This document shows positions 35,765 through 44,563 of a stretch of 64,000 bases of DNA, piece after piece; the first letter of the stretch is position 1, and each line of letters starts with the position of its first letter. The position numbers and the translations under genes were made by a program. This DNA comes from Nostoc linckia NIES-25 (GTDB lineage: Bacteria; Cyanobacteriota; Cyanobacteriia; Cyanobacteriales; Nostocaceae): contig NZ_AP018222.1 of assembly GCF_002368035.1 (NCBI RefSeq), forward strand, positions 5,433,238 through 5,497,237, given 5' to 3'. The notes under the pieces were generated by a model. That model worked only from the letters and a program-made list of their open reading frames with translations. It searched no databases and was not told the DNA's origin.

Positions 35765-37345
35765 TTATTTTTCCGGTTGTAAGTCTACTGTGTACACTGT
35801 TTCTCCTGTTAAGTTACGCAATGAAACTGTCATCACTTTTGTATTGGCATTAATTTTAACTCCTCCAAAAAATTGCAAACCTTCACTTGGGGGACGATTT
35901 GGTTTTGTACCTGGAGGAATGCTTTGAAATTTCAATTCTGGACCAAAAGTATTTTCCAATTCGTTAGGGCCAAATGTACCAGAGTTCAAAGGCCCGGCGA
36001 CGAATTCCCAAAAAGGTTTAAAGTCAGTAAACTGCGCTTTTGCTGGGTTGTAATAATGGGCTGCTGCATAATGTACATCAGCAGTTAACCAAACAACATT
36101 CTGGATATTTTTGTTTTTGATAAATCGTAGTAAATCCGCAAGTTCTAATTCTCTTCCTAAAGCTGGGCCGTTTCCGTTAGCCCAAGCTTCAAAATCCGTG
36201 CTACCATCTCTAACTATTAAACCCAGAGGCATATCACTAGCAATTACTTTCCATGTAGCTTTTGATGATAGTAATTTTCTTTTTAAGGACTGTATTTGAG
36301 TTCTGCTTAAAAATTGCGTTTCTTTACTTCGTATCGATTGATTATTAGGAGTATTTGGCCCGCGGTAAGTGCGTTCATCGAGCATGAAAATATCTAATAA
36401 TGGGCCATAATTGAAGGGGCGATAAATTCTCGTTTTATCTGGATTGTTTGTTTCATACCCAATAGGCATATATTCTAAAAATGCTTGCCTTGCCCTTTGG
36501 GCTAGCAAGTTAACATCTTTAACTGTATAGCGATTATCATTTAAAAGAACTTCGCCAGGATACCAGTTATTTGTGACTTCGTGGTCATCCCACTGTGCCA
36601 AAGTGGGAACTTCGGCGTTGAAACGTTTAATATTATCATCAAGCAAATTGTAGATATAATTGCCACGAAATTCTGTCAATGTTTCTGCAACTTTGGATTT
36701 TTCTAGTGTAGTTATATTTTTCCAAGTTGTGCCGTCGTCTAAGATAACTTCTGCTTGAATTGGCCCATCAGCATAGATATTATCCCCAGAATGGATGAAA
36801 AAGTCAGGTTGAAGCTGGCGCATGGTTTCGTAAATTTTCATTCCGCCAAAATCAGGATTAATTCCCCATCCTTGACCGGCGGTGTCACCACCCCAAACAA
36901 AGAATATATCTCGCCCATATTTTGAGGGAGTTTTGAAACTGCCTTTAACAGCTGCGCTATAGGTATTTTTATAATTTAAATCTTGAAAAGTTACCCGATA
37001 AAATATTTGTTGGTCTGGTGGTAAATTCTTCAAAAAAAGTCGTGCTGTAAAGTCACTATCTTTTAAAGCATCCGGGCCCACAACTCGCTGCACATTTTTA
37101 AAAGATTCGCTGGTAGAATATTCTACGAGCATTTTAGCAGGGCGATCGCTCTTACTCCAAATTACAATTCCATCGTTGGATATATCTCCGCTAGCTACAC
37201 CATAAGGTATATGAGGACGCATTTTGTCAGAGGTAATAATTGCAGGTGCTTGTCCAAAAACTGGGGATTTTGATACAACATTTGTGGCGATAATTCCACC
37301 CGCTGTCACAGCCGAACGTAGCAAAAACTGACGACGGTTTACCAT
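35765..37345 (-). CDS. phoD: PhoD-family alkaline phosphatase, Tat-exported
   Basis: Secreted metallo-phosphodiesterase/phosphomonoesterase of about 526 residues from ATG 37345; a TTG at 37360 is less likely. The N-terminus NRRQFLLRSAVTAGG is a twin-arginine signal with RR-x-F-L. Metal-site motifs of PhoD are present: WGGDTAGQ, FIHSGDNIYADGP, QWDDHEVTNNW and WLTADVHYAAAHYY. Length fits the family, and Ca2+/Fe3+ cofactors are known for PhoD. It should release phosphate from organic esters outside the cytoplasmic membrane. A possible Pho-box-like repeat lies about 100 bases upstream (37446). Its gene converges with the small RTX gene. Confidence 0.93.
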   Translation of the reverse strand: MVNRRQFLLRSAVTAGGIIATNVVSKSPVFGQAPAIITSDKMRPHIPYGVASGDISNDGIVIWSKSDRPAKMLVEYSTSESFKNVQRVVGPDALKDSDFTARLFLKNLPPDQQIFYRVTFQDLNYKNTYSAAVKGSFKTPSKYGRDIFFVWGGDTAGQGWGINPDFGGMKIYETMRQLQPDFFIHSGDNIYADGPIQAEVILDDGTTWKNITTLEKSKVAETLTEFRGNYIYNLLDDNIKRFNAEVPTLAQWDDHEVTNNWYPGEVLLNDNRYTVKDVNLLAQRARQAFLEYMPIGYETNNPDKTRIYRPFNYGPLLDIFMLDERTYRGPNTPNNQSIRSKETQFLSRTQIQSLKRKLLSSKATWKVIASDMPLGLIVRDGSTDFEAWANGNGPALGRELELADLLRFIKNKNIQNVVWLTADVHYAAAHYYNPAKAQFTDFKPFWEFVAGPLNSGTFGPNELENTFGPELKFQSIPPGTKPNRPPSEGLQFFGGVKINANTKVMTVSLRNLTGETVYTVDLQPEK

Positions 37346-37445
37346 ATTAAATAATATCAAGCTTAAGAACTATTACACGATAAGTGTCGATGGTTAACTG
37401 TCAACTGTCAATGTGAAAATATTTGCTGCGTTAAATATATGACAG

Positions 37446-37475
37446 CTTAATGATTTATTAACCTAAAATTAAATA
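37446..37475. promoter_or_regulatory. Candidate Pho box
   Basis: Three octamers spaced by three bases, CTTAATGA, ATTAACCT and ATTAAATA, give an 11-bp period like the cyanobacterial Pho box (YTTAAYCT repeats). Only the middle unit matches well. The orientation points towards the plus-strand kinase rather than phoD. Weak, noted because of the neighbouring phosphatase. Confidence 0.25.
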
Positions 37476-37699
37476 AAAGATAAATGGAGTATGAATGTCT
37501 TATACTTCATTTTTATTTTTACTCTTCAAAAACAAAATTTTTACGCAGCTTGCTTCTCGTTGAAGGCGAGTATTACGTTAGCGAAGCGGGGCGTAGCCCA
37601 TTACGAATTGGTATAACCTGTGTATTTTAGTTAGCAATTTGGGAAAAATAAGTTTGTAACAATTGATGAAGTTAAAAATTAGCGAGATGGTTGTTCAGG

Positions 37700-39133
37700 A
37701 TGTTACCAGAAATATTACCTCAACAGTCTAGTATTGAGAGTATGATGGCTACAAGTGGCATGAAAAATGATAATCAGCCAAACTTGCGATTAGAGTCAAC
37801 TTTACAAGAATTACCCTTTTGGCAGGTTCAAATCGAAGTAGAGCGTCCAGGCAATGATTTAGTTACACTTTTTAAGCAAGACCCTTTACTGCCAGGAATT
37901 ATTCTTAATAACCATCAACAATATGTGGGGATGATTTCACGGCGAAAATTCTTTGAGCAGATGAGTCATCCCTATAGTTTGTCATTATTTTCTCTCAGAC
38001 CGATTAAAATTCTCTACAAGTTTTTTCAGACAGAGATATTAATGCTTTCTGAGGATATGTCCATTGTCAAAGCCACTGAAGTAACTTTGCAACGACCACA
38101 TCAAATTACCTATGAGCCAATTTTGGTTAAAACTGCATCTGGAAAATATAAATTAGTTGATTTCCATCAATTACTTTTAGCCTACTCTCAAATTCACGTT
38201 TTAACACTAGTTCAATTACAGCAGGTAGAAGAGCAATCGAGAATTGCTAAAGCAGGCTTTCGCGATTTGCAAGAAAATTATACCAGATTAATTCAGAATG
38301 AAAAAATGGCTGCCTTGGGACAACTTGTGGCTGGAATTGCCCACGAAATTAACAACCCCGTTAACTTTATTGCTGGTAATCTTGTCCATGCAATTGAGTA
38401 TAGCCAGGATTTGCTGAGTTTAATTAGATTATACCAACAATATTATCCCGAACCAGAAGCGGAAATTAAAACTGCGATCGCTCAAATTGAACTCGATTTT
38501 TTAACTAGAGATCTCCCTAATCTTCTCAACTCTATGAAGGTAGGTACAAAGCGAATCGAGGAAATAATTCTTTCCTTGCGAAATTTTTCCCGCCTTGATG
38601 AATCTGAGAAAAAATTAGTTGACATCCATGAAGGTATTGAAAGTACTTTGTTAATTTTACAAAGTCGTCTTAAAAATCATCACATTGGTAAAAGCATCAA
38701 CCTGATTAAAGAATACGCAAATCTTCCCTTAGTCGAATGTTATCCTGGTCTACTTAATCAGGTATTTATGAATATTTTGGCAAATGCTATTGATGCCATA
38801 GAAGAGGTAATAGAGAGTGGGGAACAGGGAGAAATAACCAATACCCAATGCCCCATACCCGAAATTCACATTCGTACTGAACTCATTGAAGATAGGGAAG
38901 TAATTATTCGCATTGCCGATAATGGTTCTGGAATTCCAGAAAGTTTACAAAAGCGATTATTTGACCCATTCTTTACTACTAAACCAGTTGGAAAAGGAAC
39001 TGGATTAGGGTTATCTATTAGTTATCAAATCATTGTAGAAAAGCATCGCGGTCAACTACAATGTGTTTCTGCTTCTGGCAAAGGAACTGAGTTTATTATT
39101 AAAATTCCAGTTGAACTTAGTTCGTGTATTTAG
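37700..39133 (+). CDS. Sensor histidine kinase with N-terminal CBS-like region
   Basis: Soluble kinase of about 477 residues. The first 170 residues look like a pair of CBS-type repeats (PGIILNNHQQYVGMISRRKF, then YEPILVKTASGKYKLVDFHQ). A coiled linker follows, then HisKA NEKMAALGQLVAGIAHEINN with His near 215, and HATPase motifs NILANAIDAIEE, IADNGSGIPE and PVGKGTGLGLSISYQI. In the ATPase domain an insert EQGEITNTQCPIPE is encoded by repeat-like DNA (38820-38865). ATG 37700 or a TTG three codons earlier may be the start. No response regulator is adjacent. Its kinase core is a close paralogue of those at 48521 and 54718. Confidence 0.86.
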   Translation: MLPEILPQQSSIESMMATSGMKNDNQPNLRLESTLQELPFWQVQIEVERPGNDLVTLFKQDPLLPGIILNNHQQYVGMISRRKFFEQMSHPYSLSLFSLRPIKILYKFFQTEILMLSEDMSIVKATEVTLQRPHQITYEPILVKTASGKYKLVDFHQLLLAYSQIHVLTLVQLQQVEEQSRIAKAGFRDLQENYTRLIQNEKMAALGQLVAGIAHEINNPVNFIAGNLVHAIEYSQDLLSLIRLYQQYYPEPEAEIKTAIAQIELDFLTRDLPNLLNSMKVGTKRIEEIILSLRNFSRLDESEKKLVDIHEGIESTLLILQSRLKNHHIGKSINLIKEYANLPLVECYPGLLNQVFMNILANAIDAIEEVIESGEQGEITNTQCPIPEIHIRTELIEDREVIIRIADNGSGIPESLQKRLFDPFFTTKPVGKGTGLGLSISYQIIVEKHRGQLQCVSASGKGTEFIIKIPVELSSCI

Positions 39134-39215
39134 TTTATATAAGAGTTTATTTTGAATTGAAAAATAAAATTATTTGAGGCTGTGTTAGGCGCATATTTTA
39201 ATGTAGTTATCTGGC

Positions 39216-39245
39216 GGTGCGTTACGGCTATAGCCGTAACGCACC
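39216..39245. repeat. 30-bp perfect palindrome GGTGCGTTACGGCTA
   Basis: GGTGCGTTACGGCTA is directly followed by its exact complement. The GGTGCGTT/AACGCACC arms also occur inside the element at 1680-1846, so this may be a reduced relative. It sits between the convergent kinase and permease genes. Confidence 0.75.
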
Positions 39246-39312
39246 CTACTTAATATTTAATATTGCCTATCTCCACAACTAATTTCACGACTCAAATATC
39301 ATTAATTAAATG

Positions 39313-40422
39313 CTAACTATAAGTTCCTGCCGTCTCATTTGCGGTTTTTGTAGACTTTAAATCAATATCATCATCATCTATTTTATTAAACTCGCCAGCA
39401 CGCCAACTATCTGCGACATCTTTGATGAAACTGGCAACCGGAATTGCAATTAACAAACCTAGCACGCCTCCTAATTTAGCTCCCAGCAGTAAAGAAATTA
39501 CTACCCAGACAGGATTTAAGCCAGTTAAATTGCCGAGAATTCGGGGTGCAATAAAATTAGAATTAACTTGATCGATCGCAACAGCTACACCTAAAACTTC
39601 CACTCCTAACCAAAAGTTTTGCAAGGCTACCAAAAGACTGACTATAGCGATACCTATTCCTGTACCAAAAGGGAACAAAGAAAACAAGCCAATACCAATA
39701 CCAAAAAGTAGCGCCAAGGGAACCTGCAAAATCCAAAATGCCAGTGTAACTGTCGCTCCCAGCACAGCGCCCAATGTAGCCTGACCGATAAAGTAATTGT
39801 GGAAATCCTCTCGCAGTAACTGTCGAACTTTTGAGCCAATATTAGGAGGGAACCATTGATAAATTCCATCCCAAAGACGTTGCCCGTTCAATATGAGGTA
39901 GATAGTCAGCACCACCGCTAGCAGTACGTTGACCACAGTACCAATAGTATCAACAGCAAAACCGAGAATTCTCCCCGTGAAAGACTGGAGTTGATTAGAT
40001 AATCTTTCTAAAATTTCGCTAACTAAAGCACTTAAATTAATAGGTAGGTGCTGTTGACTTAATGCCCAATCTTGGAAAGCTTGTAACTGCTCAGTACCAG
40101 AATCAATCCAACTAGGCAAAATATTAGCTAATTCATTGAGTTGTTGTATTATTAACGGCACCAAAGTGATGCCTAAACCCACTATAATCACCACAGTCAA
40201 AAGTAACACTCCCACGATCGCCAAGTTCCGTTTCACCCCTTGCTGCTGAAGAAACTGAATTGGATAGTCCAAAACGAAAGCTAATAGCATGGCTGCGGCA
40301 ATAACGCTCACCAGAGGTTGAAAATACTGCACAACCTGGAGCAACAGCCAGCCGTTGAGAATAATAATAGGGAATGCCAATCCTATACTTAACCATCGTG
40401 GTAGTTTGTTTGCTGATTGCAT
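39313..40422 (-). CDS. AI-2E family transporter (PerM/YdiK-like permease)
   Basis: Inner-membrane protein of 369 residues with about seven or eight hydrophobic segments. The family landmarks are the N-terminal double segment, the long amphipathic region LVPLIIQQLNELANILPSWI, and the C-terminal part GIGIAIVSLLVALQNFWLGV, then LGNLTGLNPVWVVISLLLGA and GVLGLLIAIPVASFIKDV. Some members export autoinducer-2, others act as Na+/H+ antiporters or have unknown cargo, so no substrate is given. No operon partner; the start is ATG 40422. Confidence 0.88.
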   Translation of the reverse strand: MQSANKLPRWLSIGLAFPIIILNGWLLLQVVQYFQPLVSVIAAAMLLAFVLDYPIQFLQQQGVKRNLAIVGVLLLTVVIIVGLGITLVPLIIQQLNELANILPSWIDSGTEQLQAFQDWALSQQHLPINLSALVSEILERLSNQLQSFTGRILGFAVDTIGTVVNVLLAVVLTIYLILNGQRLWDGIYQWFPPNIGSKVRQLLREDFHNYFIGQATLGAVLGATVTLAFWILQVPLALLFGIGIGLFSLFPFGTGIGIAIVSLLVALQNFWLGVEVLGVAVAIDQVNSNFIAPRILGNLTGLNPVWVVISLLLGAKLGGVLGLLIAIPVASFIKDVADSWRAGEFNKIDDDDIDLKSTKTANETAGTYS

Positions 40423-40495
40423 TAGTGATGATTACTCCACAAGAGTTTTAACTTTATTTTGGCTGCTGTTGACTGGGGGAGGTGGCTTCGCCTTG

Positions 40496-40582
40496 GGGAA
40501 AGGTAAAAGGGAAAAGGGGAAAGGTAAAAGCACGGATCTTTCTTTTCCCCTTTGCCCCATACCCCATGCCCTATGCCCCAAT
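40496..40582. repeat. Purine-rich and CCCATGCCC-type short repeats
   Basis: GGGAAAAGGGGAAAGG and CCCCATACCCCATGCCC low-complexity DNA between the permease and Nudix genes; also found near 45965, 47353 and 48355. Non-coding. Confidence 0.5.
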
Positions 40583-41014
40583 TTATCGATTCTTCTCGAT
40601 AAAATCCAACATAATTCGCTGATGCATTTCCCCTAATGGTCGCACTTCGTTCGCATTTTTTGAATAACACTTACCTTGGCGAATATCTTCTGGAGTCAAT
40701 AATCCCATATCCCAGCCTTCATTCAAAACCAATTCATTCATCTCCACTAACAGTGGTGCATGGAAAACATGACGGACAACTGTTTCATCAAGATAACAGC
40801 CAAATTCAACAAAAGGCGGCAGAGTATAACCGATTTCTTCTAAAATTTCTCGTTTGACTGCCACATCCGGCGTTTCACCAGGTTCGATATGACCGCCGAA
40901 TAGCGCCCAGTAGCCAGGATAACGAATAGTGGGGATGTTATCCCTTAGTTGCATGAGAAATCTGTTGTTTTGATGGAGAATAGCGATCGCTACATGTACT
41001 ATTTCATTGCTCAT
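40583..41014 (-). CDS. Nudix hydrolase
   Basis: Cytosolic pyrophosphohydrolase of 143 residues. The Nudix box GHIEPGETPDVAV, then KREILEEIGY, fits Gx5Ex7REUxEExGU exactly, with the catalytic glutamates in REILEE. The surrounding fold (AIAILHQNNRFLMQLRDNIP, then YWALFGGH) is MutT/NUDT-like. The substrate cannot be told from sequence: damaged dNTPs, ADP-ribose or sugar nucleotides are all possible. Its start lies about 30 bases after the downstream end of the OB-fold-like lipoprotein gene on the same strand, so co-transcription is possible. Confidence 0.9.
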   Translation of the reverse strand: MSNEIVHVAIAILHQNNRFLMQLRDNIPTIRYPGYWALFGGHIEPGETPDVAVKREILEEIGYTLPPFVEFGCYLDETVVRHVFHAPLLVEMNELVLNEGWDMGLLTPEDIRQGKCYSKNANEVRPLGEMHQRIMLDFIEKNR

Positions 41015-41043
41015 ATGTTCATTTTTAATTTTTAATTGCTTGA

Positions 41044-41532
41044 TTACTCTTCTTCTAAATAAATTTCTCCCGCTTCTTTACCAGCTAAAGGAATGCTTCG
41101 GTAGCGAACTTTACCCTTAAACACTACTTCCGAACCCTCTGGCAAACTTTTTTGGTTAGTGACAACCCAAATTTTGCCGGTTGTGTCATCTATTTGATAA
41201 GCCCACTGCTTCATCAGCGGAGCTTGCTTTTCTACCTTACCTTGGATGTAAACTGTAGCCTGATTCTTTTGTTCTGCTTTAATTTCTCGAATTGGGGTAA
41301 CATTAGCGCCAAATTTTAACCCAGCCCCATTCAAGCCAGAGGAAGCTAAATTACCACAACTAGAAAGTCCTGCTACCAGGAAAAAAGCTAACACTACACG
41401 GTAGAGAACAATACTGTGTCCATACAAGAAGGCAAGGGACGAATTTCTCGTTTGTTGCATGAAAGCCACCGATTGAGCCAATTTTTGCTTCACTGCTTGT
41501 TTTGTCGCCACTTCCATCGGGTCAGTTCCCAT
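41044..41532 (-). CDS. OB-fold-like lipoprotein of unknown function
   Basis: Protein of up to 162 residues. A hydrophobic segment VVLAFFLVAGLSSCG ends in a lipobox (LSSC), so the mature protein should be a lipoprotein of about 105 residues. The mature part ATVYIQGKVEKQAPLMKQWA, then YQIDDTTGKIWVVTNQKSLP and EGSEVVFKGKVRYR, is the pattern of a small nucleic-acid-binding-like OB fold seen in many cyanobacterial hypothetical proteins. The lipobox is far from Met1, so a later start (Met6, Met25) is plausible. Function unknown. Confidence 0.6.
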   Translation of the reverse strand: MGTDPMEVATKQAVKQKLAQSVAFMQQTRNSSLAFLYGHSIVLYRVVLAFFLVAGLSSCGNLASSGLNGAGLKFGANVTPIREIKAEQKNQATVYIQGKVEKQAPLMKQWAYQIDDTTGKIWVVTNQKSLPEGSEVVFKGKVRYRSIPLAGKEAGEIYLEEE

Positions 41533-41557
41533 CTATAATACTTTGTTCTGAATTGGG

Positions 41558-41805
41558 CAGGGGGCATTGGAGGCAGGGAGTAGGGGGCAGGGGGCAGAAC
41601 AGGCGGAGGGGCAGAAGGCAGAAGGCAGAAGGCAGAAGGCAGGAGGCAGGGGGCAGAACAGGGGGAGGGGCAGAGGTGCAGAGGGGCAGAGGTGCAGAGG
41701 GGCAATATTATTGTCACTTCTCCCCTGCTCCCCATCTCCCCATCTCCCCATCTCCCCATCTCCCCTGCTCCCCATCTCCCCATCTCCCCATCTCCCCCAT
41801 CCTGA
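41558..41805. repeat. Long G-rich/C-rich short-repeat block
   Basis: Runs of GGCAGGGGGCAGAAC and GAAGGCAGAAGGCAG heptamers (to about 41703) are followed by CTCCCCATCTCCCCATCT repeats. Open frames on both strands here are low-complexity artefacts. The rest of 41806-42047 shows nothing beyond another short GGCAGGGGG piece. Confidence 0.7.
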
Positions 41806-42047
41806 ATAGTTCGCTGTATTTACTCTTTAGATGACCCCCTCGATCTGAGAAAATAAACATTATGGGCTTACTGTGAGAGAAACGCTACGACATCAAACAG
41901 CAACACAATAATAGTTAAAAGTCAAGGGTCAAGGTCAAAACACTACGTGCGAAACTAAAGATTGGCAAAAAGCTCCATGAACAAGAAGTAGGGGGCAGGA
42001 GGCAGGGGGCAAAAAAAATGGAGTTTTTATACTTGTTCGCGAGTACC

Positions 42048-42268
42048 AAATACTCATTAATGGAGTTCAAACACTCATTAATGAAGTTCAAATACTCATT
42101 AATGGAGTTCAAATACTCGTTAATGGAGTTCAAACACTCATTAATGAAGTTCAAACACTCGTTAATGGAGTTCAAACACTCATTAATGCAGTTCAAATAC
42201 TCATTAATGGAGTTCAAACACTCATTAATAGAGTTCAAATACTCGTTAATGGAGTTCAAACACTCATT
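42048..42268. repeat. 21-bp minisatellite, about 10.5 copies
   Basis: Ten consecutive units of the type AAACACTCATTAATGGAGTT plus C, differing at a few positions (A/T at position 4, A/G in CATTAA, G/A/C in ATGGAG), plus a half unit. Both strands are open in one frame because 21 is divisible by three, giving heptapeptides such as SLMEFKH or INECLNS. No ribosome site or known protein supports coding. It lies upstream of folD. Confidence 0.85.
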
Positions 42269-42307
42269 CACGAATCTTAATTTATACCAAATTATAGTTA
42301 TAAATCA

Positions 42308-42364
42308 TTCCCCCCTGCCCCTTGCCTCCTGCCCCCTGCCCCCTGCCCCCTGCCCCCTGCCCCA
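42308..42364. repeat. C-rich short repeat upstream of folD
   Basis: CCCCCTGCCCCTTGCCTCCTG followed by CCCCCTGCC heptads, the complement of the G-rich family, ending about 50 bases before the folD start. Confidence 0.65.
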
Positions 42365-42416
42365 CTCCCTTTTCAATTAAACTTGCGACAAAAGACGAAC
42401 ATAGCCAGAAATCCTT

Positions 42417-43295
42417 ATGAAAACACAAACTGCCAAAATCCTTGATGGTAAAGCTTTAGCTGCAAAAATTCAGCAAGAACTTTCTGTTGCCATTACCGAA
42501 TTACAGCCAGAAGTTGGAAGGCCTCCTGGTTTAGCAGTGCTGATGGTTGGCGATAACCCAGCTTCAGCTGCCTATGTACGCAATAAGGAAAAAGCCTGCG
42601 CTAAAGTTGGTATAGCCTCCTTTGGCAAGCATTTTCCCACCCAAACTACCCAAGGGGAATTAGAAGAGGTTATTACTGCACTCAATCACGATGAACGGGT
42701 GGATGGCATTCTCGTACAGCTACCCTTACCTAACCATTTGGATGCTGTTAGCTTGTTACATCAAATCGATCCCGATAAAGATGCTGATGGACTGCACCCA
42801 GTTAATTTGGGGCGACTAGTACGGGGAGAAACAGGTTTACGTAGCTGTACCCCTGCTGGCGTGATGCGGCTTTTAGAAGAATATGAAATTCCTTTGCAAG
42901 GAAAGCAGGCGGTAGTAGTAGGACGTAGTATTTTAGTGGGTAAGCCAATGGCGTTAATGCTGTTAGAAGCTGATGCTACGGTCACCATTGCTCATTCGCG
43001 ATCGCACGATCTCAAAGCGATCGCTCAAAATGCTGATATTCTCATTGCAGCAGCAGGTCGTCCGGGACTAATCTCTGCTGATATGGTAAAACCGGGCGCT
43101 GTTGTGGTAGATGTGGGAATGAATCGGGTCACTGATACCAGTGGCAAAAGTCGTCTAGTTGGCGATGTCGATTTGGAATCAACTGCTGCTGTAGCAGGAT
43201 TTATCACCCCAGTTCCTGGAGGTGTTGGGCCAATGACCGTCGCCTTATTGTTGCAAAATACATTTGCTAGCTATTCTAGGGCAGTAAAAAAGTGA
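42417..43295 (+). CDS. folD: Bifunctional methylenetetrahydrofolate dehydrogenase/cyclohydrolase FolD
   Basis: Cytosolic enzyme of 292 residues converting 5,10-methylene-THF to 10-formyl-THF with NADP+, supplying purine and formyl-Met synthesis. Motifs are complete: LAVLMVGDNPASAAYVRNKE with the catalytic Lys in the YxxxK pattern, GILVQLPLP, PDKDADGLHPVNLG, VVVGRSILVGKP for the Rossmann dinucleotide site, and TPVPGGVGPMTVALLL. Length is typical. It is followed on the same strand by crtE and a DUF212 gene, an order I recall as common in cyanobacteria. A short-repeat block separates it from crtE. Confidence 0.97.
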   Translation: MKTQTAKILDGKALAAKIQQELSVAITELQPEVGRPPGLAVLMVGDNPASAAYVRNKEKACAKVGIASFGKHFPTQTTQGELEEVITALNHDERVDGILVQLPLPNHLDAVSLLHQIDPDKDADGLHPVNLGRLVRGETGLRSCTPAGVMRLLEEYEIPLQGKQAVVVGRSILVGKPMALMLLEADATVTIAHSRSHDLKAIAQNADILIAAAGRPGLISADMVKPGAVVVDVGMNRVTDTSGKSRLVGDVDLESTAAVAGFITPVPGGVGPMTVALLLQNTFASYSRAVKK

Positions 43296-43302
43296 GAGCT
43301 AT

Positions 43303-43402
43303 GAGTTAAGAGTGATGAGTTAAGAGTGATGAGTTAAGAGTGATGAGTTATATTCTCAACTCCCAACTCCTAATTCTTAACTCTTAACTCCCAACTCCCC
43401 AT
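43303..43402. repeat. GAGTTAAGAGTGAT tandem repeat and its complement
   Basis: Three or more copies of the 14-mer GAGTTAAGAGTGAT are followed, after a short spacer, by CTCAACTCCCAACTCC-type sequence partly complementary to it. This makes a large imperfect hairpin between folD and crtE that could end the folD transcript. Confidence 0.65.
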
Positions 43403-43473
43403 TTTTTGAGTCCCACAGCAACTTAAAATTGTGACGTATAAGACGAAAATCACAAAATGTCAGGAATTGAAGA

Positions 43474-44406
43474 ATGGTAGCAACTGATAACTTTCAAAAG
43501 ACACCACCAGAGGAAGCTAACTTTAACCTAGCAGCCTATCTCAAAGAACGGCAAAAGCTTTGTGATACCGCTTTAGAACGGGCTATTCCCATCGTTTATC
43601 CAGAAACAATTTATGAGTCGATGCGCTACTCATTATTAGCTGGAGGTAAGCGTGTACGCCCAGTTCTCTGCCTTGCTACCTGTGAAATGATCGGTGGCAC
43701 CATCGAAATGGCTATGCCAACAGCTTGTGCGGTGGAGATGATCCACACAATGTCTTTGATTCATGATGACCTTCCGTCAATGGATAATGACGATTACCGT
43801 CGCGGAAAGCTAACGAATCATAAGGTTTATGGCGAAGATGTGGCAATTTTAGCTGGAGATGGTTTGTTGGCTCTGGCTTTTGAATATGTTGCCCTTCATA
43901 CCCCTGAAAGTGTTCCCAGAGAGCGAGTTTTGCAAGTAGTTGTCCGTCTTGGCCGTGCTCTGGGGGCAGCTGGTTTAGTCGGCGGTCAAGTTGTGGATTT
44001 ACAATGTGAAGGTAAATCAGATATTTCTCTAGAAACGCTGAATTTCATTCACGAACACAAAACAGCTGCCCTTTTGGAAGCTTGTGTAGTTTGTGGCGGG
44101 ATCGTAGCTGGGGCGTCATCTGAAGATGTGCAACGACTCAGCCGTTATGCTCAAAATATTGGGCTAGCATTTCAGATCGTAGATGATATTCTGGATATCA
44201 CTGCTACCCAAGAGCAATTAGGCAAAACAGCCGGCAAAGACGAAAAAGCTAAGAAACTTACTTATCCAAGCCTTTGGGGAATTGAGCAATCCCGCTCAAA
44301 AGCCCAAGAGCTAATTAAAGCAGCTTGCGCGGAATTAGAAGCATTTGGGGAAAGAGCTAAGCCACTCCAAGCGATCGCTCATTTTATCATCAGTCGCAAT
44401 AACTAG
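43474..44406 (+). CDS. crtE: Geranylgeranyl diphosphate synthase CrtE
   Basis: Trans-prenyltransferase of 310 residues making C20 GGPP for carotenoid, chlorophyll phytyl and quinone side chains. The first Asp-rich motif is SLIHDDLPSMDNDDYRRG; the second is FQIVDDILD, followed by GKTAGKDEKAKKLTYPSL. GGKRVRP and HKTAALL are also present. Residues before the first motif (CAVEMIHTMS) are of the type that allows C20 length. Length and motifs are standard. Shares the plus strand with folD and the DUF212 gene. Confidence 0.95.
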   Translation: MVATDNFQKTPPEEANFNLAAYLKERQKLCDTALERAIPIVYPETIYESMRYSLLAGGKRVRPVLCLATCEMIGGTIEMAMPTACAVEMIHTMSLIHDDLPSMDNDDYRRGKLTNHKVYGEDVAILAGDGLLALAFEYVALHTPESVPRERVLQVVVRLGRALGAAGLVGGQVVDLQCEGKSDISLETLNFIHEHKTAALLEACVVCGGIVAGASSEDVQRLSRYAQNIGLAFQIVDDILDITATQEQLGKTAGKDEKAKKLTYPSLWGIEQSRSKAQELIKAACAELEAFGERAKPLQAIAHFIISRNN

Positions 44407-44563
44407 TACAAAAAGGCAAAAAGCAAGAGGCAACTTTTTGTCTATTTTTAACTGTCGGGTTATTTCCACCTGATGTACTAGGTTAACTTGAGATTTTGGG
44501 TTGAATCTAAATGTTTCCTCAACCAACAACTGCTGCTCTTATCACCAACCTAATCACAATACC

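Noticed and set aside
41490..41834. Overlapping Arg/Gly- and Pro/Ser-rich frames
   Set aside because: They translate low-complexity G-rich and C-rich repeats.
42048..42268. Possible CRISPR array
   Set aside because: Units are tandem without unique spacers and the unit is only 21 bp.
42018..42380. Open frames on both strands across the 21-bp repeat
   Set aside because: The openness follows from a repeat length divisible by three and lack of stop codons in the unit; no ribosome site and no family.
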